Assembly (NCBI GenBank): GCA_036379935.1
Contig: DASVFT010000166.1
Span: forward strand, 1 to 64,000
Length of the DNA stretch: 64,000 nucleotides
Source of the DNA: JAOPZW01 sp036379935
GTDB taxonomy: Bacteria; Actinomycetota; Thermoleophilia; Solirubrobacterales; Solirubrobacteraceae
Direction of reading: 5' to 3'
The notes under the pieces were generated by a model. That model was not told the DNA's origin. It made no database searches and was given only the letters and a program-made list of their open reading frames with translations. How positions within the stretch are numbered: the stretch's first letter is position 1; the number at the start of each line of letters is the position of its first letter. Positions 8,636 to 16,598 of the stretch are shown piece by piece. Position numbers and translations under genes: made by a program.

Positions 8636-9279
8636 GGCTCACGGTCGGCATGTCGCTCCAGGGCGAGGCGGGCGATGTCCGCCGCCGTCAGGAGCAGCAG
8701 CACGATGAGCACCCCCGCGCCCAGGGCGACGACCACGAGCGTCTTCTTGGCGTCGGTGAGGCGCTGGTCGAACTGGCGTTCGACCTCGGCGGTCCGCCGC
8801 GACTCCTCGCCGGCGAGCTGACTCGCCGCGGCGGCCATCGCCTCGAAGTTTCGGATCTCAGGTCCGAGGAAGAGCTGTCGAACCCGGCTCTCACGGCCCG
8901 CGCGCAACGCGCGGTAGGCGACCACGTCGAGCGCCATGAAGGCGTCGAACGAGGTGCGCAGGCGGGCGAGCAGCGCGCGCTCGCGCGGCTCGGTGAGCTG
9001 GCGCTGCGCCGTGGCCAGCAGCCGCCCGACGTTTTGCGCAGAGCGCTCGAACTGCGACCGGCTGCGCCCGTTGTCGTAGCCGTAGGCGGTCTGCCAGCCG
9101 TTGACGTCGGTGACCGCGAACTTGATCTCCAGCGCCAGCGCCTGGCGGTCGGAGCGCGCCGAGACCTCGTCGAAGCGGTCGCTGAGCGATTGGAAGGCCG
9201 TGAAGGCCACGCCGATGGTGATCACCGGTCCCAGGACCGTCATCACGATCGCCGCGTAGAGCTTGGCGCGGATGGTCAC
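8632..9279 (-). CDS. membrane four-helix sensor-like protein without an output domain
   Basis: 215 residues: an N-terminal span (about 8-30), an extracytoplasmic helical region of about 150 residues rich in Arg, Glu and Gln, and a second span (about 180-202, LVVVALGAGVLIVLLLL), then only 13 residues. The layout matches the 4HB/CHASE3 ligand-sensing module of chemoreceptors and histidine kinases, but HAMP, kinase and methyl-accepting parts are absent. It is translationally coupled to the antiporter and may modulate it. That role is a guess. Confidence 0.65.
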   Translation of the reverse strand: MTIRAKLYAAIVMTVLGPVITIGVAFTAFQSLSDRFDEVSARSDRQALALEIKFAVTDVNGWQTAYGYDNGRSRSQFERSAQNVGRLLATAQRQLTEPRERALLARLRTSFDAFMALDVVAYRALRAGRESRVRQLFLGPEIRNFEAMAAAASQLAGEESRRTAEVERQFDQRLTDAKKTLVVVALGAGVLIVLLLLTAADIARLALERHADREP

Positions 9280-9309
9280 GCGGCGAGTATCCTCGCCCGC
9301 CAGGTCGGG

Positions 9310-9537
9310 ATGCTGCCCTTCTTCCTCTTCGACACGGTCCCGGACATCCTGTGGCTGTCGCTCGCGGGCCTCGTGTACCTCGCCTGGATCGAGGTGCGCC
9401 GGGAGCCAGATCTCGTGCCCCAGGCCAAGCTGTGGTGGTGCCTGCTCGTCTTCCTGCTCAACCTCCCGGGCTACGTCGTGCTCAGGGTCTGGGTGGCGCT
9501 TCGGCGACGACGGCGCGCCTCAGACGCACGAGCTTGA
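9310..9537 (+). CDS. small two-span membrane protein
   Basis: 75 residues, starting MLPFFLFDTVPDILWLSLAG, with two hydrophobic segments (about 8-25 and 42-60) and an Arg-rich tail. It is divergent from the sensor-like gene, and its end overlaps the 3' end of the pucR-like gene on the other strand by 56 bases. No family recognised. The clean membrane topology supports a real gene. Confidence 0.5.
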   Translation: MLPFFLFDTVPDILWLSLAGLVYLAWIEVRREPDLVPQAKLWWCLLVFLLNLPGYVVLRVWVALRRRRRASDARA

Positions 9538-11176
9538 CCGCGAGCTCCAGCGACAGCAGGTCCTCCGTGGCCAGCTCGAGCCCCGTCAGCTTCTCGATGC
9601 GATCGAGGCGCTGACGCAGGGTGTTGGCGTGGATGAAGAGCTTGCGCGCCGTGCTGGTGCCCACACGGCGCTCGGCGAGGTACTGCTCGAGCGTGGCGAG
9701 CAGCTGCGTCTCGCGGCGCTCGTCGTAGGCCAGCAGCCGCTCGACCGCCTCGCACAGGCGGTCGTGCGGCGCGTCGTCGAGAGCGAGGTGCACGAGGTAG
9801 CGGTACGCCCCCAGCTCGTCGTAGGCGAGCGCGCCACCGGCCGGGGTCAGGGCCCGCGCGATGGTGGCGGCGTCCTCGGCCTGGCGCAGGCTGTCGTCCG
9901 CGGCGTCGGCGCCCGAGCGCACGGCGCTGATGCCGATCGCCACGCCCTCGCTCGCGCCGAGGTCGCGCAGCGCCGCCACGTCACCGCGCTCCGCGCCCTC
10001 CGCCAGGGGAAGCAGGCCCCGCAGCGCCTCGCGCCCCGCGTCCACGAGCGCTCCGGCCTCGAGGTTGCGCAGCCGCGTCTCCACATGCCCGGCCACGGCG
10101 GGCCACGCCGGCGCGTCCTCGCCGTGGCGCACGGGACGGGCGTGGATGAAGACGTGGGGCCGGGCGAGGTCGCAGCCCGCGGCGCGCGCGTTCGCCTCGG
10201 CGATGTCGAGCGCGCCGTCCTCGAGCGCCTCGAAGAGCGCCCGGACCAGGTTCTCGGCCGTCAGGCGCTCGATGTGCTCGGCGTTGCGCAGCGCGAGGGC
10301 GGCCTGGTTGGCGACCGCCTGGAGCAGCTCCTCCTCGTGCTGGGCGGGCGACGCGCGCACGCCCGAGCGCACGGCGACGAGGGCCCCCAGCTCCTCGCGC
10401 TCGTCGCGCAACGCGGCGCGGCACTCGACGTGCGGCTCGGGGAGCTCGCCCGGCGGATCGGAGGCGACGAGCTCCAGCGCGCCGTCCTCGCGGTTACGCA
10501 GCTGCAGCTGGCAGGCGTCGCACCCCAGCAGCCGGCGCACGCCACCCGTGAGCACGCGGTAGAGCTCCTCGCGACCGTTGACCGCGACGATCCGCTCGCT
10601 GAGCTCGGCGAGGTTGGTGAGCGCGTCGACGCGCAGGCGGGTCTCCTCGTAGAGGCGCGCGTTCTCGATCGCCCCGGCGACGAGCGAGGCGGTGTGCACA
10701 AGGAAGTTGAGCACGCCCTCGTCGAACTCGCGCGGCGCGGCGGTGTGCAGGACGACCACACCCAGCACCTCGCCCGAGCGGGCGGGCACCGGGACCGCCA
10801 CCATCGACTGAAAGCGCTCCTCCTCGAGCTGGGGCACGTACTTCATGCGCGGGTCTGAGAGCGCGTCCTCGCGGATGAAGGCCGGCTTGCCGGTGCGCGC
10901 GACCCAGCCCGTCAGGCCCTCGTCGAGCGTGAACTCGATCTCGCCCACCAGGTGGGCGTAGATGCGCGACGCGGCGCGCATGCGCAGGCGCTCGCCGTCG
11001 CGCAGGTAGACGAAGCAGGCGTGGCACTCCGTCGCCTCGGTGACCAGCTCGACGATGCCGTTGAGGACGCGCGACAGGTCAAGCGAGGAGCCGACCGCGC
11101 TGATGATCGCGTACAGCGTGTCGGACTCGAGCCGTACCCGCTCGAGTTGTGCCGCCAGGTCGCTGCGCCCCGCCAC
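9482..11176 (-). CDS. GAF-GAF-PucR-type transcriptional regulator
   Basis: 564 residues. Two GAF sensory domains lie at about 25-170 and 190-310 (first: CHACFVYLRDGERLRMRAAS and GLTGWVARTGKPAFIREDAL). A GGDEF-like linker region typical of CdaR/PucR proteins follows, then a C-terminal PucR helix-turn-helix (about 505-555, TARKLFIHANTLRQRLDRIE). Relatives control purine, sugar-acid and amine catabolism genes in response to small molecules. It is divergent from amt across a 150-bp gap with several palindromes and convergent with nothing else, so it is the obvious candidate controller of amt and the nearby amidotransferase operon. Confidence 0.85.
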   Translation of the reverse strand: MAGRSDLAAQLERVRLESDTLYAIISAVGSSLDLSRVLNGIVELVTEATECHACFVYLRDGERLRMRAASRIYAHLVGEIEFTLDEGLTGWVARTGKPAFIREDALSDPRMKYVPQLEEERFQSMVAVPVPARSGEVLGVVVLHTAAPREFDEGVLNFLVHTASLVAGAIENARLYEETRLRVDALTNLAELSERIVAVNGREELYRVLTGGVRRLLGCDACQLQLRNREDGALELVASDPPGELPEPHVECRAALRDEREELGALVAVRSGVRASPAQHEEELLQAVANQAALALRNAEHIERLTAENLVRALFEALEDGALDIAEANARAAGCDLARPHVFIHARPVRHGEDAPAWPAVAGHVETRLRNLEAGALVDAGREALRGLLPLAEGAERGDVAALRDLGASEGVAIGISAVRSGADAADDSLRQAEDAATIARALTPAGGALAYDELGAYRYLVHLALDDAPHDRLCEAVERLLAYDERRETQLLATLEQYLAERRVGTSTARKLFIHANTLRQRLDRIEKLTGLELATEDLLSLELAVKLVRLRRAVVAEAPPRP

Positions 11177-11215
11177 GGCACGATGCTACCGGCCGCTATG
11201 TACCCCGCATACATG

Positions 11216-11227
11216 AATTCGGCCGAA
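11216..11227. promoter_or_regulatory. AATTCGGCCGAA palindromic motif upstream of amt
   Basis: It contains the perfect palindrome TTCGGCCGAA and lies between the divergent pucR-like and amt genes. It matches 11 of 12 bases of the site upstream of the first glutamate-synthase-like operon (7400-7411). Next to it an ATGTA...TACAT inverted repeat spans 11199-11214. Confidence 0.4.
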
Positions 11228-11268
11228 ATGGTGGCCTCAAGCCACATTGCCCGGTGCGCGCGCCACTG

Positions 11269-11280
11269 GATAGAACTATC
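11269..11280. promoter_or_regulatory. GATAGAACTATC inverted repeat upstream of amt
   Basis: Perfect 5-bp arms around AA, 47 bases before the amt start. The ATAG/CTAT core recalls the AmtR nitrogen-control box of corynebacteria, but the spacing is shorter. It could equally overlap the amt -10 region. Confidence 0.35.
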
Positions 11281-11327
11281 GCGACCCCGTCGTGCGGGGA
11301 CATCGGTGGCCGTAGAGAGGGGACTGG

Positions 11328-12800
11328 ATGCTGTCGTTCATCTTCGCCCAGGTCAAGTCGCTCGAGGAAGCGGCCCCAACGCAGTCCCTGACGCAGGACT
11401 CCGCCGTCCTGGGCGAGCAGTTCTACTTCTTCACGGTCGTCTTGATGTGGCTGATCCACGCCGGCTTCATGTCCTACGAGGCCGGCGTCGCCCGACGCAA
11501 GAACGTCATGGCGACGGCGATGAAGAACATCCTCACGATCGCCGTCGTGACGCCGACCTTCTACTACTTCGGCTGGTGGGTCTACAACTGCAATCAGGCG
11601 GGCCTGCCGATCGGCCCCAACTCCTCGGACTTCACCGCCGCCGCATGCCAGGGCGGCATCCCGTGGAGTGACGCGTTCGGCCCCAACCTGACGAACAACA
11701 TCAACCTGATCTTCTTCCTCGCCTTCCTGCTCTTCTCGTGGACGACGGCCTCGATCATGTCGGGCGCGATCATCGAGCGGGCGCGCATCTCGGCCTATCT
11801 CGTGCTCGCCGCCCTGCTCGGCTCGGTCGTGTGGATCCTCGACGCGGCATGGGGCTGGAGCGCGGGCGGCTGGCTCACCATGCGCTTCGGGTTCCACGAC
11901 TCCATCGCCTCCGCGGTGGTCCACGGCGTGGCGGGAGCGTTCACTCTCGGGGTGCTGTTCAACGTCGGGCCGCGAATAGGCAAGTACACGAAGGACGGGC
12001 TGACGCGCGCGTTCAGGCCCCACAACCTGCACATCACCGCGCTCGGGCTGATGCTGATCTTCACCGGGTTCTACGCGTTCTACGGCGCGTGCCTGGTGAT
12101 CGCCTCGACCTCGTTCCCGGGGTGGGCCAACATCTACCTGAGCCCGACGACGCTCGGCTCGATCACCATGGTCATCACCATGGGGTTCGCGGGCGGCTTC
12201 ACCGGCGGCTACTTCGCCAGCCGCGGCGATCCGTTCTGGACCATCTCCGGCGGCCTGGCAGGGGTCATCGGCGTCTCGGCCGGCGCGGACGTCTACGCAC
12301 CGACCCTCGCCTACCTGGTCTCGATGCTCACGGCCGTCCTCGCGGTCTACGCCGGCGGCTGGATCGAGACCAAGATGCGCGTCGACGATGCCGTCGGGGC
12401 GGTGGCCGTGCACGGCTGCTCCGGCTTCCTCGGGATCCTGTGGGTCGGCGTCTTCGCCGCCGGATACCCGACGGGGATCAACAACGTCGAGAGCTCGATC
12501 GGGGGCCAGCTCATGGGCCTGGCGACCTTCCTCCCGCTCGGCTTCCTGTCCGGCTGGGTGGCGTCCTACGTGCTCAAGCGCCTGAACCTCCTGCGCGTCC
12601 CCGTCGAGGTCGAGCTCGAGGGCCTGGACCTGGCGGAGTACGAGACCGACTTCTACCCCGAGCACGCCCGGGCGCCCGAGGTGATCGTCGAGCCCGACGG
12701 CTCGCTCACCCCGGGCGAGGAGCTGCTGCCGCGCGAGCTCGCGTCGCTCACCAACGGCGCCAGACCGAACGACCGAGTCGGCGCGGGAGTGGGGGGATAG
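11328..12800 (+). CDS. amt: ammonium transporter (Amt family)
   Basis: 490-residue Amt/Mep/Rh channel with about 11 spans. The twin pore histidines are in SAVVHGVAGAFTLGVLF and AVAVHGCSGFLGILW, and HAGFMSYEAGVARRKNV marks the first helices. Unlike classical Amt proteins it has a 55-residue acidic tail after the last span (DLAEYETDFYPE onward) that could interact with partners. It heads an operon with four tiny membrane proteins, a glutamine-synthetase-like ligase and a dioxygenase. RBS GAGAGGGG. Could carry ammonium or a small methylamine; the sequence does not decide. Confidence 0.93.
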   Translation: MLSFIFAQVKSLEEAAPTQSLTQDSAVLGEQFYFFTVVLMWLIHAGFMSYEAGVARRKNVMATAMKNILTIAVVTPTFYYFGWWVYNCNQAGLPIGPNSSDFTAAACQGGIPWSDAFGPNLTNNINLIFFLAFLLFSWTTASIMSGAIIERARISAYLVLAALLGSVVWILDAAWGWSAGGWLTMRFGFHDSIASAVVHGVAGAFTLGVLFNVGPRIGKYTKDGLTRAFRPHNLHITALGLMLIFTGFYAFYGACLVIASTSFPGWANIYLSPTTLGSITMVITMGFAGGFTGGYFASRGDPFWTISGGLAGVIGVSAGADVYAPTLAYLVSMLTAVLAVYAGGWIETKMRVDDAVGAVAVHGCSGFLGILWVGVFAAGYPTGINNVESSIGGQLMGLATFLPLGFLSGWVASYVLKRLNLLRVPVEVELEGLDLAEYETDFYPEHARAPEVIVEPDGSLTPGEELLPRELASLTNGARPNDRVGAGVGG

Positions 12801-12950
12801 ATGCTCAGCTTCCTGATCAGCCTGGCCATCATGTTCAGCCTCGTGGGCGCCTGCGTCACGTGGGCCAAGCGCGAGGAGCGCCGGCGGATGGCCGCCGACG
12901 AGCTCGACCCAATCCAGGAGGTGCTCGGCGGTGCCCGGGATCATCGATAG
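12801..12950 (+). CDS. 49-residue single-span membrane protein
   Basis: ATG follows the amt stop directly (the TAG ends at 12800). The peptide is an N-terminal hydrophobic helix (MLSFLISLAIMFSLVGAC) followed by a charged cytoplasmic tail (KREERRRMAADELDP). Its last 20 bases overlap the next gene. No family recognised. Gene-tight packing between amt and the ligase argues it is real. Confidence 0.6.
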   Translation: MLSFLISLAIMFSLVGACVTWAKREERRRMAADELDPIQEVLGGARDHR

Positions 12951-13266
12951 CGCGCCCGACTGCATCACCCACGTCAGCGGCGCGAAGCCGCCCGACGATT
13001 CGGCGGACTTCATCATCCAGGCCGCCTACGCGAAGTGCCAGGGGATCATGACCTTCGGCCCGGGCTCCACCTACGGCGACGGCGGCGCGGGCGCCGCTGG
13101 GTCCTACATGGTGCTGACGTGGATCGGGATCATCGTCATGGTGGCGGTCATCGTGGCCTGGGTCGTGTACGAGGACCGGCGTCTGTGGCGGCACGTCGCC
13201 CGCATCCAGGGACGGCCCCGCGGCGGGCCGGCCGCCGGCGTGACCGAACGTCCCGTGACGGATTAG
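12931..13266 (+). CDS. 111-residue single-span membrane protein with exposed Cys pair
   Basis: Starts at GTG 12931 inside the preceding small gene. About 57 polar residues with two cysteines (PDCITHV and AKCQGIMTF) precede one span (YMVLTWIGIIVMVAVIVAWV), then an Arg-rich tail. By the positive-inside rule the Cys-bearing N-terminus faces outside. Not recognised. Its place in the amt operon suggests a membrane partner of Amt or of an unseen oxidoreductase. Confidence 0.6.
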   Translation: MPGIIDSAPDCITHVSGAKPPDDSADFIIQAAYAKCQGIMTFGPGSTYGDGGAGAAGSYMVLTWIGIIVMVAVIVAWVVYEDRRLWRHVARIQGRPRGGPAAGVTERPVTD

Positions 13267-13284
13267 CGAGAGGAAGAGAGCAGC

Positions 13285-13446
13285 ATGGCATCCCAGCGCA
13301 GGCGCCAGATCGAGTTCCCGCCGCTTCAGACGCACAAGAAGAGCTTCGAGCTTGCGATGATCGCCATCTCGATCATCTGCGTGATCGTCGTCCTCGTGAT
13401 CCTCCTCGCCACCAATATTGGCAACGAGTTCCGTCCGACCGTCTAG
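13285..13446 (+). CDS. 53-residue single-span membrane protein
   Basis: ATG 13285 is preceded by the RBS AGGAAGAG. The peptide has a basic N-terminus (MASQRRRQIEFPPLQTHKK), one strongly hydrophobic helix (IAISIICVIVVLVILLA) and a short tail, giving N-in topology. The third tiny membrane protein in a row. No homologue recognised. Confidence 0.6.
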   Translation: MASQRRRQIEFPPLQTHKKSFELAMIAISIICVIVVLVILLATNIGNEFRPTV

Positions 13447-13795
13447 CGCCCAGGCCCACGCCGGGCGCCCGACGTGGGTTCGGCCCGCCATCCTCGTCGT
13501 GGGCCTCTTCGCGATCTGCCTCGTGGTCGCCAGCAGCTGCCAGCGCCGCCAGGTCCGGATCACCAAGGAGGCGGCCATCGTCACCGCCACGCGGGCGGCC
13601 GACTTCCGTCCGCAGCGCACGCAGGTGCGGCTCGTGCGCCAGGGCCTCAATGGCCATCCGTTCTGGGCCATCTCGCTCTCCATCCCGCGCAAGGGGGGCA
13701 ACGGCTACCAGCGCGTGTCCGTCGCCCGGGTCGACGCCAACAGCGGCAAGCTCGTGGCCTTCACCGAAAACGCAAGCACGGAAGGAGCGCCATGA
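13418..13795 (+). CDS. anchored extracytoplasmic protein with a PepSY-like fold
   Basis: 125 residues from TTG 13418 (overlapping the previous gene); no ATG or GTG is available before the hydrophobic segment. A membrane anchor (AILVVGLFAICLVVASSC) could also be a lipoprotein signal. It is followed by about 80 residues of alternating beta-like sequence ending GYQRVSVARVDANSGKLVAF, a pattern seen in PepSY domains. The stop overlaps the next start as ATGA. Function unknown. Confidence 0.55.
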   Translation: MATSSVRPSSAQAHAGRPTWVRPAILVVGLFAICLVVASSCQRRQVRITKEAAIVTATRAADFRPQRTQVRLVRQGLNGHPFWAISLSIPRKGGNGYQRVSVARVDANSGKLVAFTENASTEGAP

Positions 13796-15183
13796 GCGCA
13801 GCACAGGGAAGCGAGCCGCTCGTCGCTCCGCAGACGGCGGATGAGGTCCGCAAGCTCGCGCGCGACGGCGAGATCGAGTTCCTCTTCGCGCAGTTCGTCG
13901 ATATGCACGGCAAGCCGAACGCCAAGCTCGTTCCGGCGCACCATCTGGACGACCTGCTCGCCGATGGCGCGGGCTTCGCGGGCTTCGCGGCCGGAGACAT
14001 CGGCCAGGGCCCGCACGACCCCGATCTCATCGCCATGCCCGACGTGCGCAGCTACACGCCGCTGCCCTGGCGGCCCGGAGTCGCCCGCTTCGCGTGCGAC
14101 GTCACAGTGGAGGGCGAGGAATGGCCGTACTGCCCGCGGACGATCCTGCGCCACCAGCTCGAGCGGGCCGCGGCCTTGGGCTACGAGTTCCGCATCGGGG
14201 CCGAGCTCGAATACTTCCTCGTGCGCCGGCGCGAGGACGGCTCACTCGAGCTCGCCGATCGCTTCGACACGCTGGAGCAGCCTTGCTACGACATGCGCGG
14301 CCTGACGCGCAACCTCGACTTCGTCTCCGCGGTCTCGCGCAACATCACGGCGCTGGGCTGGGACAACTACGCGACCGACCACGAGGACGCCAACGGGCAG
14401 TTCGAGCAGAACTTCGAGTTCGACGACGCGCTCGTCACCTGCGATCGCGCCGTCTTCTTCCGCTACATGGTCGAGGCCATGGCCCAGGAGCGCGGCATGC
14501 TCGCGACGTTCATGCCCAAGCCGTTCGCCCACCTCACCGGCAACGGCTGTCACTTCCACATGAGCCTCTGGAAGGACGGCGCGAACGTCTTCGAGGCCGA
14601 TCCGGCCGACGACCCCCGTGGCCTGGGGCTCTCCGAGCTCGGCTACCAGTTCGTCGCCGGCCTGAAGGCCCACGCCAAGGCCTACATCGCGGTGACCGCG
14701 CCGACCGTGAGCTCCTACAAGCGCCTGGTGGTGGGCGCCCCGACGAGCGGCGCGACCTGGGCGCCGGCCTACGGCCGCTACGGCTACAACAACCGCACGC
14801 AGATGCTCCGCATCCCCGGTCCTGGCCGCATCGAGGACCGCACGGTCGACGGATCATGCAACCCGTACCTGGCCGCCACGGCGGTGCTGGCGGCCGGGCT
14901 GGACGGCATCGAGCGCGGGCTGGACCCGGGGGACCCCAACTCGCTGAACCTCTACGAGACCGACGAGGCCCAGCGCAAGGAGCTCGGCATCGACGTGCTG
15001 CCGGCCAACCTGCTCGACGCGACCCGCGAGCTCGAGCGCTGCGACGTCCTGCGAGCCGCGCTCGGCCGGGGGCGCGACGAGGACTACCTCGACTACTTCG
15101 TGCGCTGCAAGCGGCGCGAGTGGCAGCAGGCCCACGAGCAGATCACGCAATGGGAGCTGGACCGGTACCTGCAGCTGTTCTGA
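13792..15183 (+). CDS. glutamine-synthetase-family ligase (GlnT/gamma-glutamylamide synthetase type)
   Basis: 463 residues with beta-grasp and catalytic domains of the GS fold. Metal and substrate motifs: GAELEYFLVRR, GNGCHFHMSLWKDG (canonical NGSGMHTHMS altered), TFMPKPF, NRTQMLRIPGPGR and DGSCNPYLAATAVL. It differs clearly from the true GlnA at 57.8 kb, so it probably joins glutamate, or another acid, to an amine other than ammonia. Candidates are gamma-glutamylmethylamide or gamma-glutamyl-polyamine synthesis. Coupled by ATGA to the upstream membrane gene, and the dioxygenase gene starts inside it. Confidence 0.8.
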   Translation: MSAAQGSEPLVAPQTADEVRKLARDGEIEFLFAQFVDMHGKPNAKLVPAHHLDDLLADGAGFAGFAAGDIGQGPHDPDLIAMPDVRSYTPLPWRPGVARFACDVTVEGEEWPYCPRTILRHQLERAAALGYEFRIGAELEYFLVRRREDGSLELADRFDTLEQPCYDMRGLTRNLDFVSAVSRNITALGWDNYATDHEDANGQFEQNFEFDDALVTCDRAVFFRYMVEAMAQERGMLATFMPKPFAHLTGNGCHFHMSLWKDGANVFEADPADDPRGLGLSELGYQFVAGLKAHAKAYIAVTAPTVSSYKRLVVGAPTSGATWAPAYGRYGYNNRTQMLRIPGPGRIEDRTVDGSCNPYLAATAVLAAGLDGIERGLDPGDPNSLNLYETDEAQRKELGIDVLPANLLDATRELERCDVLRAALGRGRDEDYLDYFVRCKRREWQQAHEQITQWELDRYLQLF

Positions 15184-16022
15184 GCGACGAGCAGGTCGAG
15201 GCCTTCCACCGCGACGGCTTCCTCGTCATCGAGGAGGGCTTCATCTCCGACCGCACGATCGAGGCGCTGCGCGAGCGCTTCGACCGGTTGTTCGCGGGCG
15301 AGTACGCCTCCGGCATCCAGCCCGACGAGGTCAACTGGAGACCAGGCCGCGATCCCGAGGACAGGACGCGGCAGATCTGCAACGGCTGGCGGGCGGACGA
15401 CATGATCGCCGCACAGGTGCTCAGCGAGCCGACGGGGCGCATCGCCGCCCGACTGATGGGCTACGGCGGCGCTCGCATCCTGCAGGACAACTGCCTCTGG
15501 AAGCCGCCCGGCGCGCGCTCGCTCGGCATGCACCAGGACGGCTCCTACGCCGACTACCTGGTCCCGGCGGAGATGATCACCTGCTGGGTGGCGCTGGACG
15601 ACACCCGCGCCGAGGGCGGGACGATCGAGTACGCGCGCGGCTCGCACCGCTGGCCCAAGGTCCCACCCGACCGCGGGAGCTTCCACGCCCCGGACGACTG
15701 GCTGGCGCCGCTGCACGCCGCCGCGCCCGAGGGTGAGGAGCCCGAGGTGGTGCCGGTCGTGGTCAAGGCCGGCGGCTGCTCGTTCCACCACTCGCTCACC
15801 TTCCACGGCTCCGGCCCCAACGAGGCGACCACGCACCGGCGCGCGATCGTCTCGCACCTGCTGCCGGCTCAGGCGCGCTTCCACCCGACGAACGTCGACC
15901 CGATCTACTCGCGCTACCGGCGCCGCGGCGACCTGTCGATGGACGAGTCGTTCTTCCCGGTGCTCTGGGACGAGGCCGGCGGGCGCACGTCCTGGCTCGA
16001 CGAGTTGCCCAACCTCTCGTAG
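15150..16022 (+). CDS. phytanoyl-CoA dioxygenase family Fe(II)/2-oxoglutarate oxygenase
   Basis: About 290 residues from ATG 15150, inside the ligase gene; CTG 15180, overlapping the ligase stop, is a possible alternative. The iron triad is visible: His128-x-Asp130 (GMHQDGSYADYL) and distal His219 (TFHGSGPNEATTHRRAI), with a following Arg for 2-oxoglutarate. The family hydroxylates small substrates including amino acids, betaines and N-methyl compounds. Clustering with GS-like and amine-oxidase genes suggests an amine or amino-acid substrate. The last 109 bases overlap the convergent flavin reductase gene. Confidence 0.83.
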   Translation: MGAGPVPAAVLSDEQVEAFHRDGFLVIEEGFISDRTIEALRERFDRLFAGEYASGIQPDEVNWRPGRDPEDRTRQICNGWRADDMIAAQVLSEPTGRIAARLMGYGGARILQDNCLWKPPGARSLGMHQDGSYADYLVPAEMITCWVALDDTRAEGGTIEYARGSHRWPKVPPDRGSFHAPDDWLAPLHAAAPEGEEPEVVPVVVKAGGCSFHHSLTFHGSGPNEATTHRRAIVSHLLPAQARFHPTNVDPIYSRYRRRGDLSMDESFFPVLWDEAGGRTSWLDELPNLS

Positions 16023-16597
16023 CGCCCGCCGTGGAACAGCAGCGGCGTGCCCGGATGCTGGCGCGCGTACTCGACGCGCCCGAGGAAGAGCGAGTGGTCG
16101 CCGCCCCAGTACGAGCGCTCCACACGCGCCACGAAGTGCGCGAGCGCGGCTTCGACCAAGGGCGTGTCGCGCACGAGCTCGAAGCGCGGCTCCGGAGCTC
16201 CGTTCGCCACCCGCCCCGCGAAGCGATCCGAGAGCGCGCTCTGGGTCTCGCTCAGCACGCTGACGCCGTACCGGCTCCCCTCGTAGAGCAGGCCACACAT
16301 CTTGGTCCGCCGGTCGACGGACACCAGCACGAGCGGTGGGTCGAGCGACACCGACATGAAGGCGTTGGCCGTCATCCCGTGGACCTTCTCGCCCTTGAGC
16401 GTCGTGATCACCGTGACGCCGGTGGTGAACATCCCCAGCGTGCGGCGTAGAGCGGCCGCGGGATCGTCGCCCTCGTCGGCGAGGTCCGGCCGCTGGACCT
16501 CGGCGACCTCGTCGAAGCGGGTCTCTCCGATGCCGTCCGGGCCGGCCCAGCTGAGCGGGAAGTCGAACTCCGCGGGCGGGCGGGCGGCGTCGCTCAT
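15914..16597 (-). CDS. flavin reductase (DIM6/NTAB family), FMN-dependent
   Basis: 227 residues. The split-barrel flavin reductase core spans about 50-190: LRRTLGMFTTGVTVITT, HGMTANAFMSVSLDPPLVLV and FVARVERSYWGGDHSLFLG. Such proteins supply reduced flavin to a separate monooxygenase. Two bases after the DUF1989-GcvT stop, it is last in an operon headed by an acyl-CoA-dehydrogenase-like flavoprotein, a likely partner. The 109-bp convergent overlap with the dioxygenase is unusual. The extra Ser/Arg-rich C-terminal tail is encoded in that overlap. Confidence 0.87.
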   Translation of the reverse strand: MSDAARPPAEFDFPLSWAGPDGIGETRFDEVAEVQRPDLADEGDDPAAALRRTLGMFTTGVTVITTLKGEKVHGMTANAFMSVSLDPPLVLVSVDRRTKMCGLLYEGSRYGVSVLSETQSALSDRFAGRVANGAPEPRFELVRDTPLVEAALAHFVARVERSYWGGDHSLFLGRVEYARQHPGTPLLFHGGRYERLGNSSSQDVRPPASSQSTGKNDSSIDRSPRRR

Positions 16598-16598
16598 G

